Source: Lepus europaeus
Taxonomy: Eukaryota > Chordata > Mammalia > Lagomorpha > Leporidae
DNA: 64,000 bases
Assembly: GCF_033115175.1 (NCBI RefSeq)
Contig: NC_084850.1
Span: 21,049,218 to 21,113,217, forward strand
Direction of reading: 5' to 3'
Positions 52,279-63,844 of this stretch are shown piece after piece (the first letter of the stretch is position 1; every line of letters starts with the position of its first letter). The position numbers and the translations under genes were made by a program. The notes under the pieces were generated by a model, which saw nothing but the letters and a program-made list of their open reading frames with translations, was not told the DNA's origin and did not search any database.

Positions 52279-52742
52279 GTTGCAGCCATCTATGGACTGG
52301 GTTGGATCTAAATTTTCCAGACTCTTGCCTTTTACTTAAAGAATTCTAAGCACAAGTCAAAAACATGGCATGCAGCATGATAAGGTTTATTTACAAAGCT
52401 GAGAATACACAGGCACATGAGGGCTTTATTTAGGGCAAGTGAGCCAGGAAAGATAAAGAGAAACTTCCATGCCCTGCTCACTAGTGGCCACAAGGAGGGA
52501 GGGAGGGAAGAAGGGGGAGAAAGAGAGAGAGAGAGAGAGAGAGAGCGAGCCCTCTCCTTTATCAGGCTTCTTATGAGCTGAGAAAAGAGGAGTGGTTACA
52601 CAGTACTGCTCCCAGGTCCCAGGTAAGGGGACCTGGGGAAGGGCTCATCCGATTGACTGGTAGGTGGATAGGATTACATGAGGGTGGAGGAGGTGTGGTT
52701 TCCAGCTCTTGAACTTTATCTAGCTCCCTGACTTGTCCCACA
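52279..52742 (-). mobile_element. LTR, minus strand, inside the same SINE
   Basis: Begins TGTTGCAG and ends CCCACA on plus. Contains 'gcagcatgataaggttta' and AATAAA complements at 52386-52391 and near 52425, plus a (GA)n run at about 52525-52546. Same family as 49793-50247. No clean short target duplication is visible; a 13-18-base SINE segment around 'ggggagtga' appears on both sides. Confidence 0.8.
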
Positions 52743-52858
52743 TCAATTTGGGGAGTGAACAATTACATGAATGATCTCTCTCTTTCTCTGTCTCTGTCTC
52801 TCATCTCTCCTCTCTCTGTAATGCTTTCAAATAAATAAATAAATAAATCTTTTTTAAA

Positions 52859-53080
52859 AAGAGTCCAATAGGCCACTTGGTGGCAAACTGATCATATTGG
52901 GCTCCTTCCACACTAAAAGGGCTAGCAGTTTTCTCTCACAGGGATAGATGCATATCATCATAATGGGTTTGTCTTTCTTGTACACATTGTCTCAGTCAAC
53001 AACATTATCTGGAACCTTAGGGAATGCATGACTCACAGGCATGAAATTCACATAGCACAGTGAGGGAGCCTGGGACTAGA
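52859..53080 (+). pseudogene. Retroviral integrase remnant, plus strand
   Basis: One plus frame reads WQTDHIGLLP followed, after two stops, by LTGIDAYHHNGFVF, recognisable as the start of a retroviral integrase core with its first catalytic aspartate. It is interrupted by several stops and decays after about 53070. A small upstream part may lie at 50940-51351 on the other side of the SINE. Its orientation is opposite to the flanking LTRs. Confidence 0.65.
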
Positions 53081-53084
53081 AGCA

Positions 53085-53537
53085 TGTCAGATTGGATTCA
53101 TCCTGCAGCTCCTTGCCAACACATATGCTGCTGCCCCCTTACTAGCACATACACGCTGAACAAAACTGGATGGAAATCCCTTGTAACAAGCGTTTGCCAA
53201 TAGACAATAAAATTTAGGTTTTGACAGAAACAAGTTGGAAAAGGCTCCATTAAGACTCCCCCTGCCTTTACAGTAGCTGATGTATAACCACACTTGCTCC
53301 TTGGAGATAAGATGCTACAGACATACAAATACCCTGAAATTATGAGTCCCCATGCCTTGGTCTCTTTTCCACCAGTCCCGCCCCTTTGTGGGGAGCTTCT
53401 CTTTTTATTACTTAAACACTTCATTTCTTCTACTCTTACCATTGTGTCCATCTCATGAATTGCCACTGACACCAGGATACCAGCCCTGACTGTAAGGAAA
53501 AGTCACAGATTGGTGACTCCTCACAAGGGGCACCAAA
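53085..53537 (-). mobile_element. Retroviral leader with primer-binding-site-like sequence
   Basis: On minus, directly after the LTR end ...TTACA at 53538, the sequence reads 'tttggtgccccttgtgagg', the position and form of a retroviral primer binding site. A possible splice donor 'acaatggtaagagt' lies about 100 bases on. No coding region is recognised. The tRNA used is not determined. Confidence 0.55.
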
Positions 53538-54306
53538 TGTAAGGAAAGGGGGCACAGAACAGAGAGGAGACAGGGTGCTAACTCACAGCCAGACAGCATT
53601 TATTCAAAGAAAGTAAATCCGCAGAAGTGGGTGACCAACTGCCAACATGCACACAGACAGAATAAGCGGCAGAAGGCCCAGGCTCCAGGGGCTGGTCTTT
53701 TTTTATATTTTAGGTGGGTTAAGGGTAGCGGGGGAAATGGCAGAGATGAGCTTCTCCATACAGGTTCTTCAGGTTTGGCCCACTCCAGCTTCCAAACCTG
53801 AAGAAGAAGGCAGGGGGTGGTGTGGGGAAAAATACGGGGTGTGAGACTGAACTGGTCTCTTGAAAGAAGGCAGTGATTGGGGCCAGCGCTGTGGCGCAGT
53901 GGGCTAACGCCTTGGCCTGAGGCGTCGGCATCCCAAATGGGCTCCGGTTCTAGTCCCAGCTGTTATTCTTCTGATCCAGCTCTCTGCTATGACCTGGGAA
54001 AACAATAAGAAGATGGCCCAAGTCCTTGGGCTCCTGCACCCGTGTGGGAGACCTGGAAGAAGCTCCTGGCTCCTGGCTTTGGATCGGCGCAGCTCCGGCC
54101 GTTGCGGCCATCTGGTGAGTGAACCATCAGACAGAGGACCTCTCTCTCTCTCTCTCTGCCTCTCCTCTCTCTGTGTAACTCTGACTCTCAGATAAATAAA
54201 TAAATATTTAAAAAAGAAAGAAGGCAGTGATAAGAGGTAAGATGGCATTTTATCTACTTTCAGGAAAGACCCTAAAATGGCTGAGGCTTATGTCCTTGTT
54301 CCATCA
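53538..54306 (-). mobile_element. LTR, minus strand, containing a SINE
   Basis: Runs TGTAAGG to CCATCA on plus, so TG...CA on minus. AATAAA complement near 53600 and an AT-rich TATA-like stretch near 53700. Without the SINE at 53878-54215 it is about 415 bp and aligns with 50518-50919. With the leader at 53085-53537 it reads as a 5' LTR. Confidence 0.83.
53878..54215 (+). mobile_element. C-SINE nested in the LTR, with TSD
   Basis: Head 'ggggccagcgctgtggcgcagtggg', tail 'agataaataaataaatattt'. Perfect 16-bp duplication GAAAGAAGGCAGTGAT at 53862-53877 and 54216-54231. Confidence 0.97.
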
Positions 54307-54605
54307 CTGACTCATCTCACCAGTTTTCCCACAACAATAGCATCCATGTTTGGGATCCTCTTCACAAAGGAGGTATGAGCGTGCTCTTGAAACTTTAAGA
54401 TCCACTAGTAAAATACCTACCACATCACACAGAAAAATACATGATTATGGCATGCTGGAATGATTTTCTAAATACATAGCTTAAGTGTGATCTCAGAAGA
54501 AATACTCTTCAAGGATGGGGTATCATCCTTTAGGTCATCATATATACGTTATTTCACAGAACTCTATATGTCACTATGTCACCAAGAGGAACAATACATA
54601 GGTAC
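54307..54605. other. Unassigned interval
   Basis: Nothing recognised. Confidence 0.45.
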
Positions 54606-54620
54606 AAGAACCAAGAGGTT

Positions 54621-54965
54621 GGCCGGCGCCATGGCTCACTAGGCTAATCCTCCGCCTTGCGGCGCCGGCACACCGGGTTCTAGTCCCAGTCGGGGCACCG
54701 AACCTGTCCTGGTTGCCCCTCTTCCAGGCCAGCTCTCTGCTATGGCCTGGGAAGGCAGTGGAGGATGGCCCAAGTGCTTGGGCCCTGCACCCCATGGGAG
54801 ACCAGGAGAAGCACCTGGCTCCTGCCATCGGATCAGCACGGTGCGCCGACCGCAGCGCGCCTACCGCGGCGGCCATTGGAGGGTGAACCAACGGCAAAAG
54901 GAAGACCTTTCTCTCTGTCTATCTCTCACTGTCCACTCTGCCTGTCAAAAAAAAAAAAAAAAAAA
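54621..54965 (+). mobile_element. C-SINE, poly-A-tailed subtype, with TSD
   Basis: Head 'ggccggcgccatggctcactagg', tail 'ctgcctgtc' plus about 20 A. Perfect 15-bp duplication AAGAACCAAGAGGTT at 54606-54620 and 54966-54980. Long pure A-tail suggests a young copy. Confidence 0.97.
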
Positions 54966-54980
54966 AAGAACCAAGAGGTT

Positions 54981-55518
54981 GAGTGCAGGAGTTGACTTAA
55001 TTAATATCACTCTGAATGTTACACTGGAGTAAACTGTATTCTCCAGCTAAGCAAATCAGGTTGCTCCAAAGTTAGAAGTTCTGTTCAAAATTCAGGGGGC
55101 TACACTTTTGCCAGAGGACACAGAAAATTATCACCTGTGCACCTTTGACTTCCTGTCTCCTTGGAGCAGCAGGTGAGAAGGGTCAAACATCAGTAGGAGT
55201 AGATGACTTTAATCTGCAGTAATATGTCAAGCTACTTTTACACAAGTGGTGCAAAAAGGAAAATAAAGTCGGGAAATTCACTTAAGCTCCTCCTGATATT
55301 CCTTTGCTCAAATTTCACTGTGAATTTCTTGCTGCAAATGTGTTGAGAATGGCATGCTTTCCAAGGACTCAGTCCCGTAAGGAATGAAGGACTGATTCTT
55401 ACCACCAAGTAAGCCACAAAGACATCCATCAAGATGATTATATTAGAGTTCTCCAGAGATACCAATGAAATAGAGCTATAGAGACAGATATGAGAAGGAA
55501 TGTACTTACTTTTTTTTT
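54981..55518. other. Unassigned interval
   Basis: 55443-55500 ('agagttctccagagatacc') resembles a common ancient mammalian repeat. The rest is unassigned. Confidence 0.4.
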
Positions 55519-56400
55519 TTTTGGCAAGTGAATATTGAAGTAAAGTTTAGGGAAAAGAAATACAGCTGATAGACCAGGCAAGTATCTTGGAAAAGAACTG
55601 GGAGCCCAGTCTGCATTCAGGCTAGAGTTTTTATGAATGTGGGTATGGCTCCTCTAATTCTCCTCCCCATAACACCCTTTCTGAGCTATTGCTGGGTGGA
55701 GGACTTTCTGGGTGTGAAATTAATCCCAGAAGTTCATAATAGCTGCCCTGGTGAAAGGCAGATAACACTCCCCTATCATGCCCCCAGAGAGAGGTCTGGG
55801 ACCCACCTAACCAGGTTATTGAACAATGGCAAGACTTTTAATATGTAAATGCTCATTTGTTACCACATTTCTTCCCTCATTCAACCACACAACGACCCAT
55901 ACAACAAGGTTATTGGACAAGAGCAATACTTTATATAAGAATTGTTGACTTGTTTCTTTTTCTTTTTCTTTTTTTTTTTTTTTTTTTTTTGACAGGCAGA
56001 GTGGATAGTGAGAGAGAGACAGAGAGAAAGATCTTCCTTTTTGCCGTTGGTTCACCCTCCAATGGCCGCTGTGGCTGGTGCATCGCGCCAATCCAAAGCC
56101 AGGAGCCAGGCGCTTCTCCTGGTCTCCCATGCGGGTGCAGGGCCCAAGGACCTGGGCCATCCACTGCCTTCCCGGGCCATAGCAGAGAGCTGGCCTGGAA
56201 GAGGGGCAACCGGGATAGAACCCGGTGCCCCAACCGGGACTAGAACCTGGTGTGCCGGCGCAGCAAGGCGGAGGATTAGCCTGTTAAGCCACGGCGCCAG
56301 CCTTGTTGACTTGTTTCTACATTTTTCCTCATCTCACTGCATGGAAACTCCCATTTAACTTTGGCCTTGTACACACATAGGCTAAAATCTACCTACCTAC
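55519..56400 (-). mobile_element. Probable LTR, minus strand, containing a SINE
   Basis: On minus: promoter-like 'cataaaaactctagcctg' near 55635, and two direct repeats of about 88 bp upstream ('aggttattgaacaatggcaag' at about 55815 and 'aggttattggacaagagcaat' at about 55908), like U3 enhancer repeats. Boundaries uncertain. Confidence 0.5.
55958..56302 (-). mobile_element. C-SINE, poly-A-tailed subtype, minus, with TSD
   Basis: T-run 55969-55990, 'gacaggcagagtggatag', ending 'agccacggcgccagcc'. Perfect 16-bp duplication TTGTTGACTTGTTTCT at 55942-55957 and 56303-56318. Confidence 0.97.
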
Positions 56401-57240
56401 CTTAACATTGCCCCTCCTAAGAGAAGTAACCCATGATCTTATGGGAGTAATATGGATGAAGGTCCATCTTTTGTATTTTCTTCAAGCTGATATGGGCATA
56501 GAGCTGCTTATGGGAATTCTTCTCTTGCTGTCTGTCCTATGGTGTTTGGAGGTTTCCTGGGAAAAAATTGTCTTGTGTGGTCCAGAGGGCTGGTCACATC
56601 ATCCAAAAGGATAGGCTGGAAGCCCTGCCTCACTACCATCTGGAGCTGGATGGCTTTTCATCTGTTAGAGAAAAAAGGAATGAGTGCATTAAAGGCACAT
56701 GGTATAAAGAGAAGCAGTCAGCATATGGAAGCTACAGGGGCTACAGTGAAACACCAACCAGGATTTTCATGACCCATTGCTGGGCTAGAAATTCCAATCC
56801 TGTTCAGCCTGATTCTGGAGTTGTGGAGCCTCATTCAAGAGAGTTTGAAATTGCACCCCCCAAAAAATTCTTGGAGCATGGCACAGATGCCCCCTTGGGC
56901 AGCAATTTTCAAGTCCAACTGCCTGCCTGTTTTGAAGGACTGGGTTTGGTAATTTTAGTAAAAGAGCTCAGCCTTTAACTGGGTGAAGGCTATGTTTTGT
57001 TCTTTGTCAAAAGAAGGGACCCTGTTCCAGCTTGCTCTTGAGAGACTGATACAGAATCTTTGCTATTTCCCTGTACCTTGGGATTCATACCTGTTAGCCC
57101 TAGAAATGTTGGTGCTATCTTAAGGTCATAGGAGTAGGAATCTGATACATGGATTGTATCCTCTCTGGAGTTAGTCTCTGTTCCCCAGAGGTGAGGACAA
57201 ACCCCAAATAATTAACTCCTGGAAGACTAGCTGTGCTTTC
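56401..57240. other. Unassigned interval, possibly retroviral internal sequence
   Basis: Open stretch 56568-56978 on plus has no recognisable domain. Its position directly before an LTR makes retroviral origin plausible but unsupported. Confidence 0.3.
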
Positions 57241-57555
57241 TGTTAGGAAAATGGTGCAGTTTTATCTATGGTGCAATCTACACCCTGATTTACATCCTAG
57301 GCTCTAGCCCCCACCGCCATTGCTGGAAGCCAGGTGGCCACATGGCCCAACCACTGGTGTCAAGCTCCACCCCCATCCTAATGGGATTCGCTGCTCCTGC
57401 TTCCCTGCCCACCCTCCCGCAAAGTTTTAAAAGGGCCTGTTCCTGAACACGTGGCTCTCTTGGTTTCTCTCTTCTCTCTTGGCTCCTCTCATCTGCTCTC
57501 CTCTCCTCCTCTCGTTTCTCTTCTCTCTGCTCTATCTCCTCTCCTCACTAGCTCT

Positions 57556-57590
<35 letters not shown>

Positions 57591-57720
57591 CCTTTTTCGT
57601 CCTTCCCCTCCAGTCTGCTGGATTTTCCCCCAATAAACCCTTTCCCATACTCCGGTGTTCGGTGTGTTTTGTGATGGCTAACACTTTCTCCTTGGATACC
57701 TGGTAGCTACATTGTGTTGG
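57241..57720 (+). mobile_element. LTR, plus strand
   Basis: Starts near TGTTAGGAAAA and ends near GTAGCTACA. TATA-like 'gttttaaaaggg' at about 57424, a CT-rich leader with (CT)n at about 57558-57587, AATAAA at 57632-57637. No target duplication identified. Confidence 0.7.
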
Positions 57721-57942
57721 GAAGTTAAGCACCCAAGCCCAGAAACTTGAGTAGGGGACCAGATAAGCAAGTCATCTACATACTAGAGTATCTTTACACC
57801 CCTCCACCAAGAAATTGGTTGCTTAACTTCTCCATGATGGCCTGCCCAAATAGCTGGAGCATTGTCTATAAATTCTTATGGAAAATAAAGAATTTATTAA
57901 GGGAATTGTTTCACATGAGTATATTGCTTAAAAGTACTATAA

Positions 57943-58195
57943 GGGGCCAGTGCTGTGGCATAGTGGGTAATGCCACCACCTGCAGTGTCCACATCCCATA
58001 TGGGTGTCAGTTCTAATCCCAGCTGCTCCACTTCTGATCCAGCTTTCTGCTATGGCCTGGGAAAGCAGTAGAAGATGTCCCAAGTACTTGGGCCCCTGCA
58101 CCCACGAGGGAGACCCAGAGGAAGCTCCTGGCTCCTGGCTTCTGTTTGGCCCAGTTCTGGCCATTGCAGTCATTTAGGGAACCAGTGGATGGAAG

Positions 58196-58240
<45 letters not shown>

Positions 58241-58314
58241 TGCCTCTGCCTCGCTGTAACTCTGTCTTTCAAATAAATAAAATAAATCTTAAAAAAGAAC
58301 CTTACGTTAAAAAA
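57943..58314 (+). mobile_element. C-SINE
   Basis: Head 'ggggccagtgctgtggcatagtggg', pure (CT)n at 58198-58236, 'aaataaataaaataaatctt' tail. Short duplication AAGTACTAT at about 57934 and 58316. Confidence 0.93.
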
Positions 58315-59262
58315 AGAAGTACTATGATAGACTATATGCAAGCTAAAGAACCAAATAAACCAGTAACATGGCTCAAAGTCCAAAGGCTCAGAAACAGGGC
58401 AGTCTATGTTATACATTTCAGACTGAGGAAGAAGGCCACAGAACCACAGGGGCAAGTACCCAAATCAAAAGTCCAGAGAACATGAAAATCTAATGTCCAA
58501 GGACAGGAGAAAATGGGTGTCCATGTCCCAGAGAAGAGAGAATTCCTCTTTCATCTACCTTTTTGTTCTATCTGGAACCTCAGATGACTAGGTGGTTCCC
58601 ACTCACATTGGTGAGAATGGATTTTCCTTACTCAGTCCACTGATTCAAATACCAATCACTTGCAGAACACCTACACAGACATAATAATTCTTTACCAGAT
58701 ATAATGAGATAGTCAAGTTGACACATAATATTAACCATTCTAAGGATATATAAATATGATGGGATTTTAGAACTAGAGTGTAAAAGAGGACAGGAAGACT
58801 AACTGTCTATCCTGGAGTTCATTACAGTGGCAGGGCTGTAGTTTATTACACTAATCTACATCTTCAAACTTTTCTCTCAGGAGAAGAGGTCATAGGAACT
58901 CTAAAGTACATGCTCCTCTAAGCTGCATGGAGAAATTACTCTGTACTGCTCAAAGGGTAGACCAAGGTAACCATGGAAGTATGTCACTCAGCTCTCTCTT
59001 CAAGACAATCTCTTATGATGATTTTAATGAGCAAACACCTTCTAGCTGGTACAGTTTTGGATTCAATGAAGTGTTCATACTGAGGGTACACTCAGCTGCC
59101 ACCAGCCAGAGACCAAGCAGAGCATGAATACAATGTCCAGGATATTCCTGTCTGACACAGGACTCCAACAACAATCTGCTGTGGATACCTCATCAACCTG
59201 AATGAGATTTTCTCAGACTGGAACTTCAGGCTGAGGGTCTTTCTTCCTTCCTACTCTCCTTT
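58315..59262. other. Unassigned interval
   Basis: A plus-strand open piece at 58927-59127 shows no recognisable family. No young repeat. Confidence 0.4.
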
Positions 59263-59550
59263 TTAAAAGATTTATGGAGGAAGAGGGAGAGAGAGGGAGA
59301 GGGAGAGAGAGGAGAGAAAGATATCTTCCATGTGGCAGTTTACTCCCCAAATGGCCAGAAAGGCAGCAGCTGGGCTGGTCTGCCAGGAGCCAGGAGCTTC
59401 TTCTGGTCTTCCAAGAGGGTGCAGGGCCCAAGGACTTGGGTCATCTTCCACTGCTTTCCCAGGCCATTAGCAGGGAGCTGGATCAGAAGCGGAGCAGCCA
59501 GGACTCAAAACAGTGCCTGTATACGATGCTGGCACTGCAGTGCCAGCCCC
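59263..59550 (-). mobile_element. C-SINE, minus
   Basis: GA-rich start (59276-59320), reversed body 'ccacttactccccaaatgg'-like, ending 'ctggcactgcagtgccagcccc'. Confidence 0.88.
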
Positions 59551-59699
59551 CTTACTCTTTTTATAGTTGTCAGTCCTGCAACATGACCTGAAGGCTCTCC
59601 CCACATTTCCCTTTTTCCCCTTGCTTTATCCTCCACAGGCATTTTATCCAATAAAGCCACTGAATGTCTAATTCCATCTTAGCATCTGGTTTTTGGAGG

Positions 59700-60750
59700 C
59701 CCTCAAATCATAAAAGACAAAAATTATATATCAGGATTCACAGAAATGAAAATCTAATACTCTTCAAAAGGTAAGGTTCAGAAACTTGAAAAGTAAAGTA
59801 CACACCTACAAAGAATATTTTACTTACATATATATGGCAAAGCATTGATATCCAGAACATATAAAGAAACATTATAACTCCTTAAGAAAGAGAAAAAATA
59901 AAATGATTTGAAATTGTTTATTTAATTATTTGAAAGACCGAGTGACAGAGATATAGGGAAAGAAAAACAGAGAAATTTTCTGTCTGCTGGTTCACTACTC
60001 AAATTTCCACAACAGCTAGGGCTGTGCCAACACTGGAGGAAGAAGCTAGGAACTAGATCTGGGTCTCCCATGAGGTGACAGGGGCTCAAGTACTTGAGCC
60101 ATCATCTGCTGCCTCCCAGGTGCATTAGCAGGAAGCTGGATTGGAAGTGGAGATGGACTTGGACCAGGCACTCTGATATGAAAGATGGATGTCCTAATTG
60201 GCAGCTTAACCCACTGCACTACAATGCCTACCCCCAAATGACAAAATTTTAAAAATGATGACTTGAACATTTTCTTCATAAAAGAATATATATGAATAGA
60301 CACTAAAGACATGAAAATATGCTTAAATTGCTATCCATAAAACAAAGGATAACTAAAACTGACATTAGATCACATACACACTAGAATATCCAAATTATTA
60401 AATAATATTTAATGATATTGAAAATATTGACAGTGAAAAGTAGTGGTGAAGACGTGGAGGAATTGGAATGTTCATTATCACTGGTGGGAATGTGTAGTTC
60501 CAGAACAACTTTGGGAACTGTTTGGCAGTTTCTGATAAATTTAAACCTAGCATCACTATATGACCAGAAATTCCACTCTTGAGTACTTTTCTTAGGTGTG
60601 AAAACATATGCCCAAATAAAAACTTGCTTAACTATTTTTCTAGTACCTTTATTCACAATAGCCCCAAAGCAGAAACTGCTCACACTTTTATAAGCCAAAT
60701 ATGTTATATCCACATATAACTGCTGATACCTGCTATAACACAAATAAATA
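59700..60750 (+). mobile_element. Old L1 ORF2 3' region, plus, split by a SINE
   Basis: After the SINE (59908-60236): 'gtggtgaagacgtggagg', 'atcactggtgggaatgtg', 'gaaattccactcttgag', 'tattcacaatagccccaaag'. These are the conserved late-ORF2 landmarks, heavily diverged. The left part (59700-59907) is less certain. Confidence 0.65.
59908..60236 (-). mobile_element. C-SINE, minus, old
   Basis: 'gtttatttaattatttgaaag', reversed body, ending 'cactgcactacaatgcctacccc'. Confidence 0.85.
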
Positions 60751-60764
60751 GGAAAAACATTGTG

Positions 60765-61130
60765 TTGGGGTAGGCATTTGGTTTAGCAGTTAAGATGATG
60801 GTTGGACACCCACATCTCATATCAGAGTGCAGATTATAAGTCTTGTCTCAACTAAAAAATCCAGTTTCTTGCTAAAGCACCCTGGCAGGCAGCAATGATG
60901 GTTCAAGTAGCTGGGAAACCCCACCTGGGACACCCAGATTGAGTTCCCAGTTCCTGACTTGACCTGGCTCAGCCCCAACTGTTGTGGGCATTTGGAGAAT
61001 GAATCAGCAGATGGGAGATATCTCTGTCTCTCTCTGCCTCTGTCACTCTCTCTCCCCCTCCTATGTTCCCTCCCTCCCTCCCTCTCTACTTATCAAATAA
61101 AATAAAATAAAATAATATAGAATAAAATAA
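60765..61130 (+). mobile_element. C-SINE, old
   Basis: 'taggcatttggtttagcagttaag' head, body, CCCT-rich segment at 61055-61083, tail of AAATA repeats. Confidence 0.8.
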
Positions 61131-62170
61131 AATACAGAATGGGAGAAAATATTTGCCTGCTACTTATACGAAAAGGGATTAATATTCACAATATAGCAGC
61201 AATTCAAAAAACTCAACAACAGCAACAACAACAACATGAATCCACTTAAGAAATGGGCAAAGGACCAGAATAGACAGTTTTCAAAACCAAAACTACAAAT
61301 GGCCAACAAATACATGAATAAAATGCTCAATATCACTATCACTAGCCACCAGGGAAATGCAAAATCAAAATCACAATGTGATATTACCTCACTCCTGTCA
61401 TAATGGGTATTATCAAAAGAACTGACACTAACAAATGCTGGCAAGGATGTGGAGAAAGGAGCTTACACTCTATTGGTCAAATGTAAATTAGTGTAGCCAC
61501 TAATAAATAAATAAAAAAAACGAGTATGGAGATTTCTTAAAAAAAACTAGAAATAGACTAGCCATACATCCAGCAATCCCACTAGTGGGTATATACCCCA
61601 AAGACATGGACTCATTGTATTAAGGAGATACCTGCTCCTCCATGTTTATAGCAGCACTATTCATAATAGGCAAAGTATGGAATTAACCAAGGTTTTCATC
61701 ATCAGATGAGTGGATGCCGATGTGGTATATACACACAATTTAATACTATTCAGTTATAAAAAAAGAATGAAAACTTATCACTTGCACCAGAATGGATGGA
61801 ACTGGGGTGAAATGAGCCTGATGCAGAAAGACAAATACCACATAATCTCCCTTAGTTGTGGGAGATTAAAGTAAAAAAAAACTGAACACAAAATATTGGT
61901 TATTAGATTCTGGGAGTGGGTGGGAGGGATAAAAGAAGTTTGGACAAAAAATTAAATAGAACAAAAACCCAGCCCACTTCCTGTCACTCTATTGTCATGG
62001 CAATCAGTTTTCATTACACTTGAAGAAGCAAGCATGGCATTGGTAGTGTGTGGTTCAGCCATCTATTCACATAAAAGCATGATAGTAAAATATGTCTTGA
62101 CTCCTGTGTTTCTTTTAAAAGTGAATTTTATTTTTTAAAACTATTTTTAAACGCTTAAACATTTTTCTTT
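61131..62170 (+). mobile_element. L1 3' part (ORF2 end and 3'UTR), plus, older family
   Basis: 'gaatgggagaaaatatttgcc', 'agaaatgggcaaaggacc', 'caatcccactagtgggtatata', 'agcagcactattcataatagg', 'caccagaatggatggaactg', then a 3'UTR-like end. It is not from the lineage of the three long L1s: the 3'UTR differs and the ORF2 end is more decayed. Confidence 0.85.
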
Positions 62171-63453
62171 ATCTTAAGAATCATGTAGATCGGGGTTGTG
62201 GAGGGATAAGGGCAATTGACTGTAAAGATAATGAAATAATCAATGATTGAAAGCATTTTCCCATAATCTTTTGTTCTGAGCATTCTCTGTACCCATTAAA
62301 ACAGCCATCTTTTTCTTTGTAAACCCTGGTTTTTCACTTGAAAGATTTTATAGTATAGAAAGTTTATAGTATAGAAAGTCAGTAACTTTAGAGGAAAATG
62401 AATATTTGGCTCCCAAAAAGGGGAAATAATCAAGATTTTAGGACTTTTTCTCCCTTTGTAATTGTGTAAAAGATAGGAAAACATAAAAAGCAGAATTTTA
62501 ATTTGAAGACTTTTTTGCTATACTCATTAATTTTAATTTAGCATGTGTGCAGAGTCCCTTTCCCATATCTTTCCTCAAGTATGTTCTATTTTTATCATGA
62601 ATTCCTTTTTAATTCATTGTAGGTTATTTAAAATAAATTCCTATAACTTAACAGAAAAAAGGAGTCTGGATTACAAAATAGGAGAGAAGCTGGCTGTATC
62701 TCAATATGGTACTCTATAAACCTGAAGATCTATGGGATACCCATTAAAGGACTACTAAAATAGACCTGATGCCTCAAGAATTGCTAAATAAGATGATCAG
62801 ATTTAGTGATTATGAATTAACCTCAAAAAAGCTATAGAAAGACAATGAGGAAACAGAATATTCCAGTTAAAAAGCTAGATTGAGTCTGGTCCTTGCCAGC
62901 TGCAAAGCTGGTCCAGTTGCCTAAATCTTGGATTCATTTTAGATCCTTACTCATCCCCAGCCTCCTCTTTACAACAACTCACCAACTTCTAAAGAATCTA
63001 CATGTCACGTTTATCTTCCCACTTTCTTTGTTGTTCAGCCCCCAGTAACTAGCACCTGCAGAAAAATTTCATTACTGAACTTAACCAAAATTCCATCTTC
63101 CCTATAATCTGCTTTTAATTTCAGGCCTGTGTGAACATTAAAACACAAATTAGATCAACAAAGTCCCCCTATTCAGTATCTTTCCATTGCTGCAGAGTGA
63201 ATATAGTTGATACTTGCTTTAGCATGGCATACATAACCTTTCATGATACAGCCTTTTATGGGTACCTGTAACCTTTCATGATATAGCCTTTTACATGTCT
63301 TGCTCCTGACTTCTATAAGCTAAGCAGACTCTCATTCTTCAGAACCCTAGGTAGAGGTGGCTTCTCAGATGGAAGTAAATCACAACTCATTTGCTATTTC
63401 CTCTATTGAGATAATATTTGCCTCATGAAACTCATATTTAAATGTTCTTTCTC
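62171..63453. other. Unassigned AT-rich interval
   Basis: No recognisable gene. Two near-identical short segments 'ataacctttcatgatacagcctttta' and 'gtaacctttcatgatatagcctttta' near 63233 and 63268 form a small tandem duplication. Confidence 0.5.
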
Positions 63454-63775
63454 AGGGCTGGCATTGTGGTGTAGCAAGTAAAAGTGCCGCTTGAGACACC
63501 AGCATCCCACATGGGCCCTGGTTCAGGTTCCAGCTGCTCCACTTCTGAGCCAGTTCCCTGCTAATGTTCCTGGGAAAGAAGCAGAAGATGGCCCAAATAC
63601 CTGTGCCCTTGCCTCTAATGTAAGAGACCTGGATGAAGTTCCTGGGTCCTGGCCTTGGCCTGGCTTAACCCAGGTATATGCAGCCATTTAGGAAATGAGC
63701 CAGAGGATGGAAGATCTCTCACTCTCTTTTCTGTCCTTTCTGTAAGTCTGCCTTTCAAAAAATAAATGTTTAGGA
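63454..63775 (+). mobile_element. C-SINE
   Basis: 'gggctggcattgtggtgtagc' head, B-box-like 'ggttcaggttcc', tail 'aaaaaataaatgtttagg'. Confidence 0.9.
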
Positions 63776-63844
63776 ATAAAAATTAAAATAAATAAAATTA
63801 ACTTCACTAAGGTAAGATTTACATTCCATTAAAACAAGAGAATT

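Larger units (their letters stand above)
51352..52858 (+). mobile_element. C-SINE broken into three parts by two LTRs
   Basis: Head and front body 51352-51512; middle 52187-52278 ('acgtgggagacccgggtg', 'ccattgcagccat'); tail 52743-52858 ('tttggggagtgaac', CT-rich, 'aaataaataaataaataaatc'). Together they give one SINE of about 370 bp. Confidence 0.88.

Noticed and set aside
57451-57636. Leu/Ser-rich ORFs near the LTR at 57241-57720
   Set aside because: They translate a CT microsatellite within the LTR leader.
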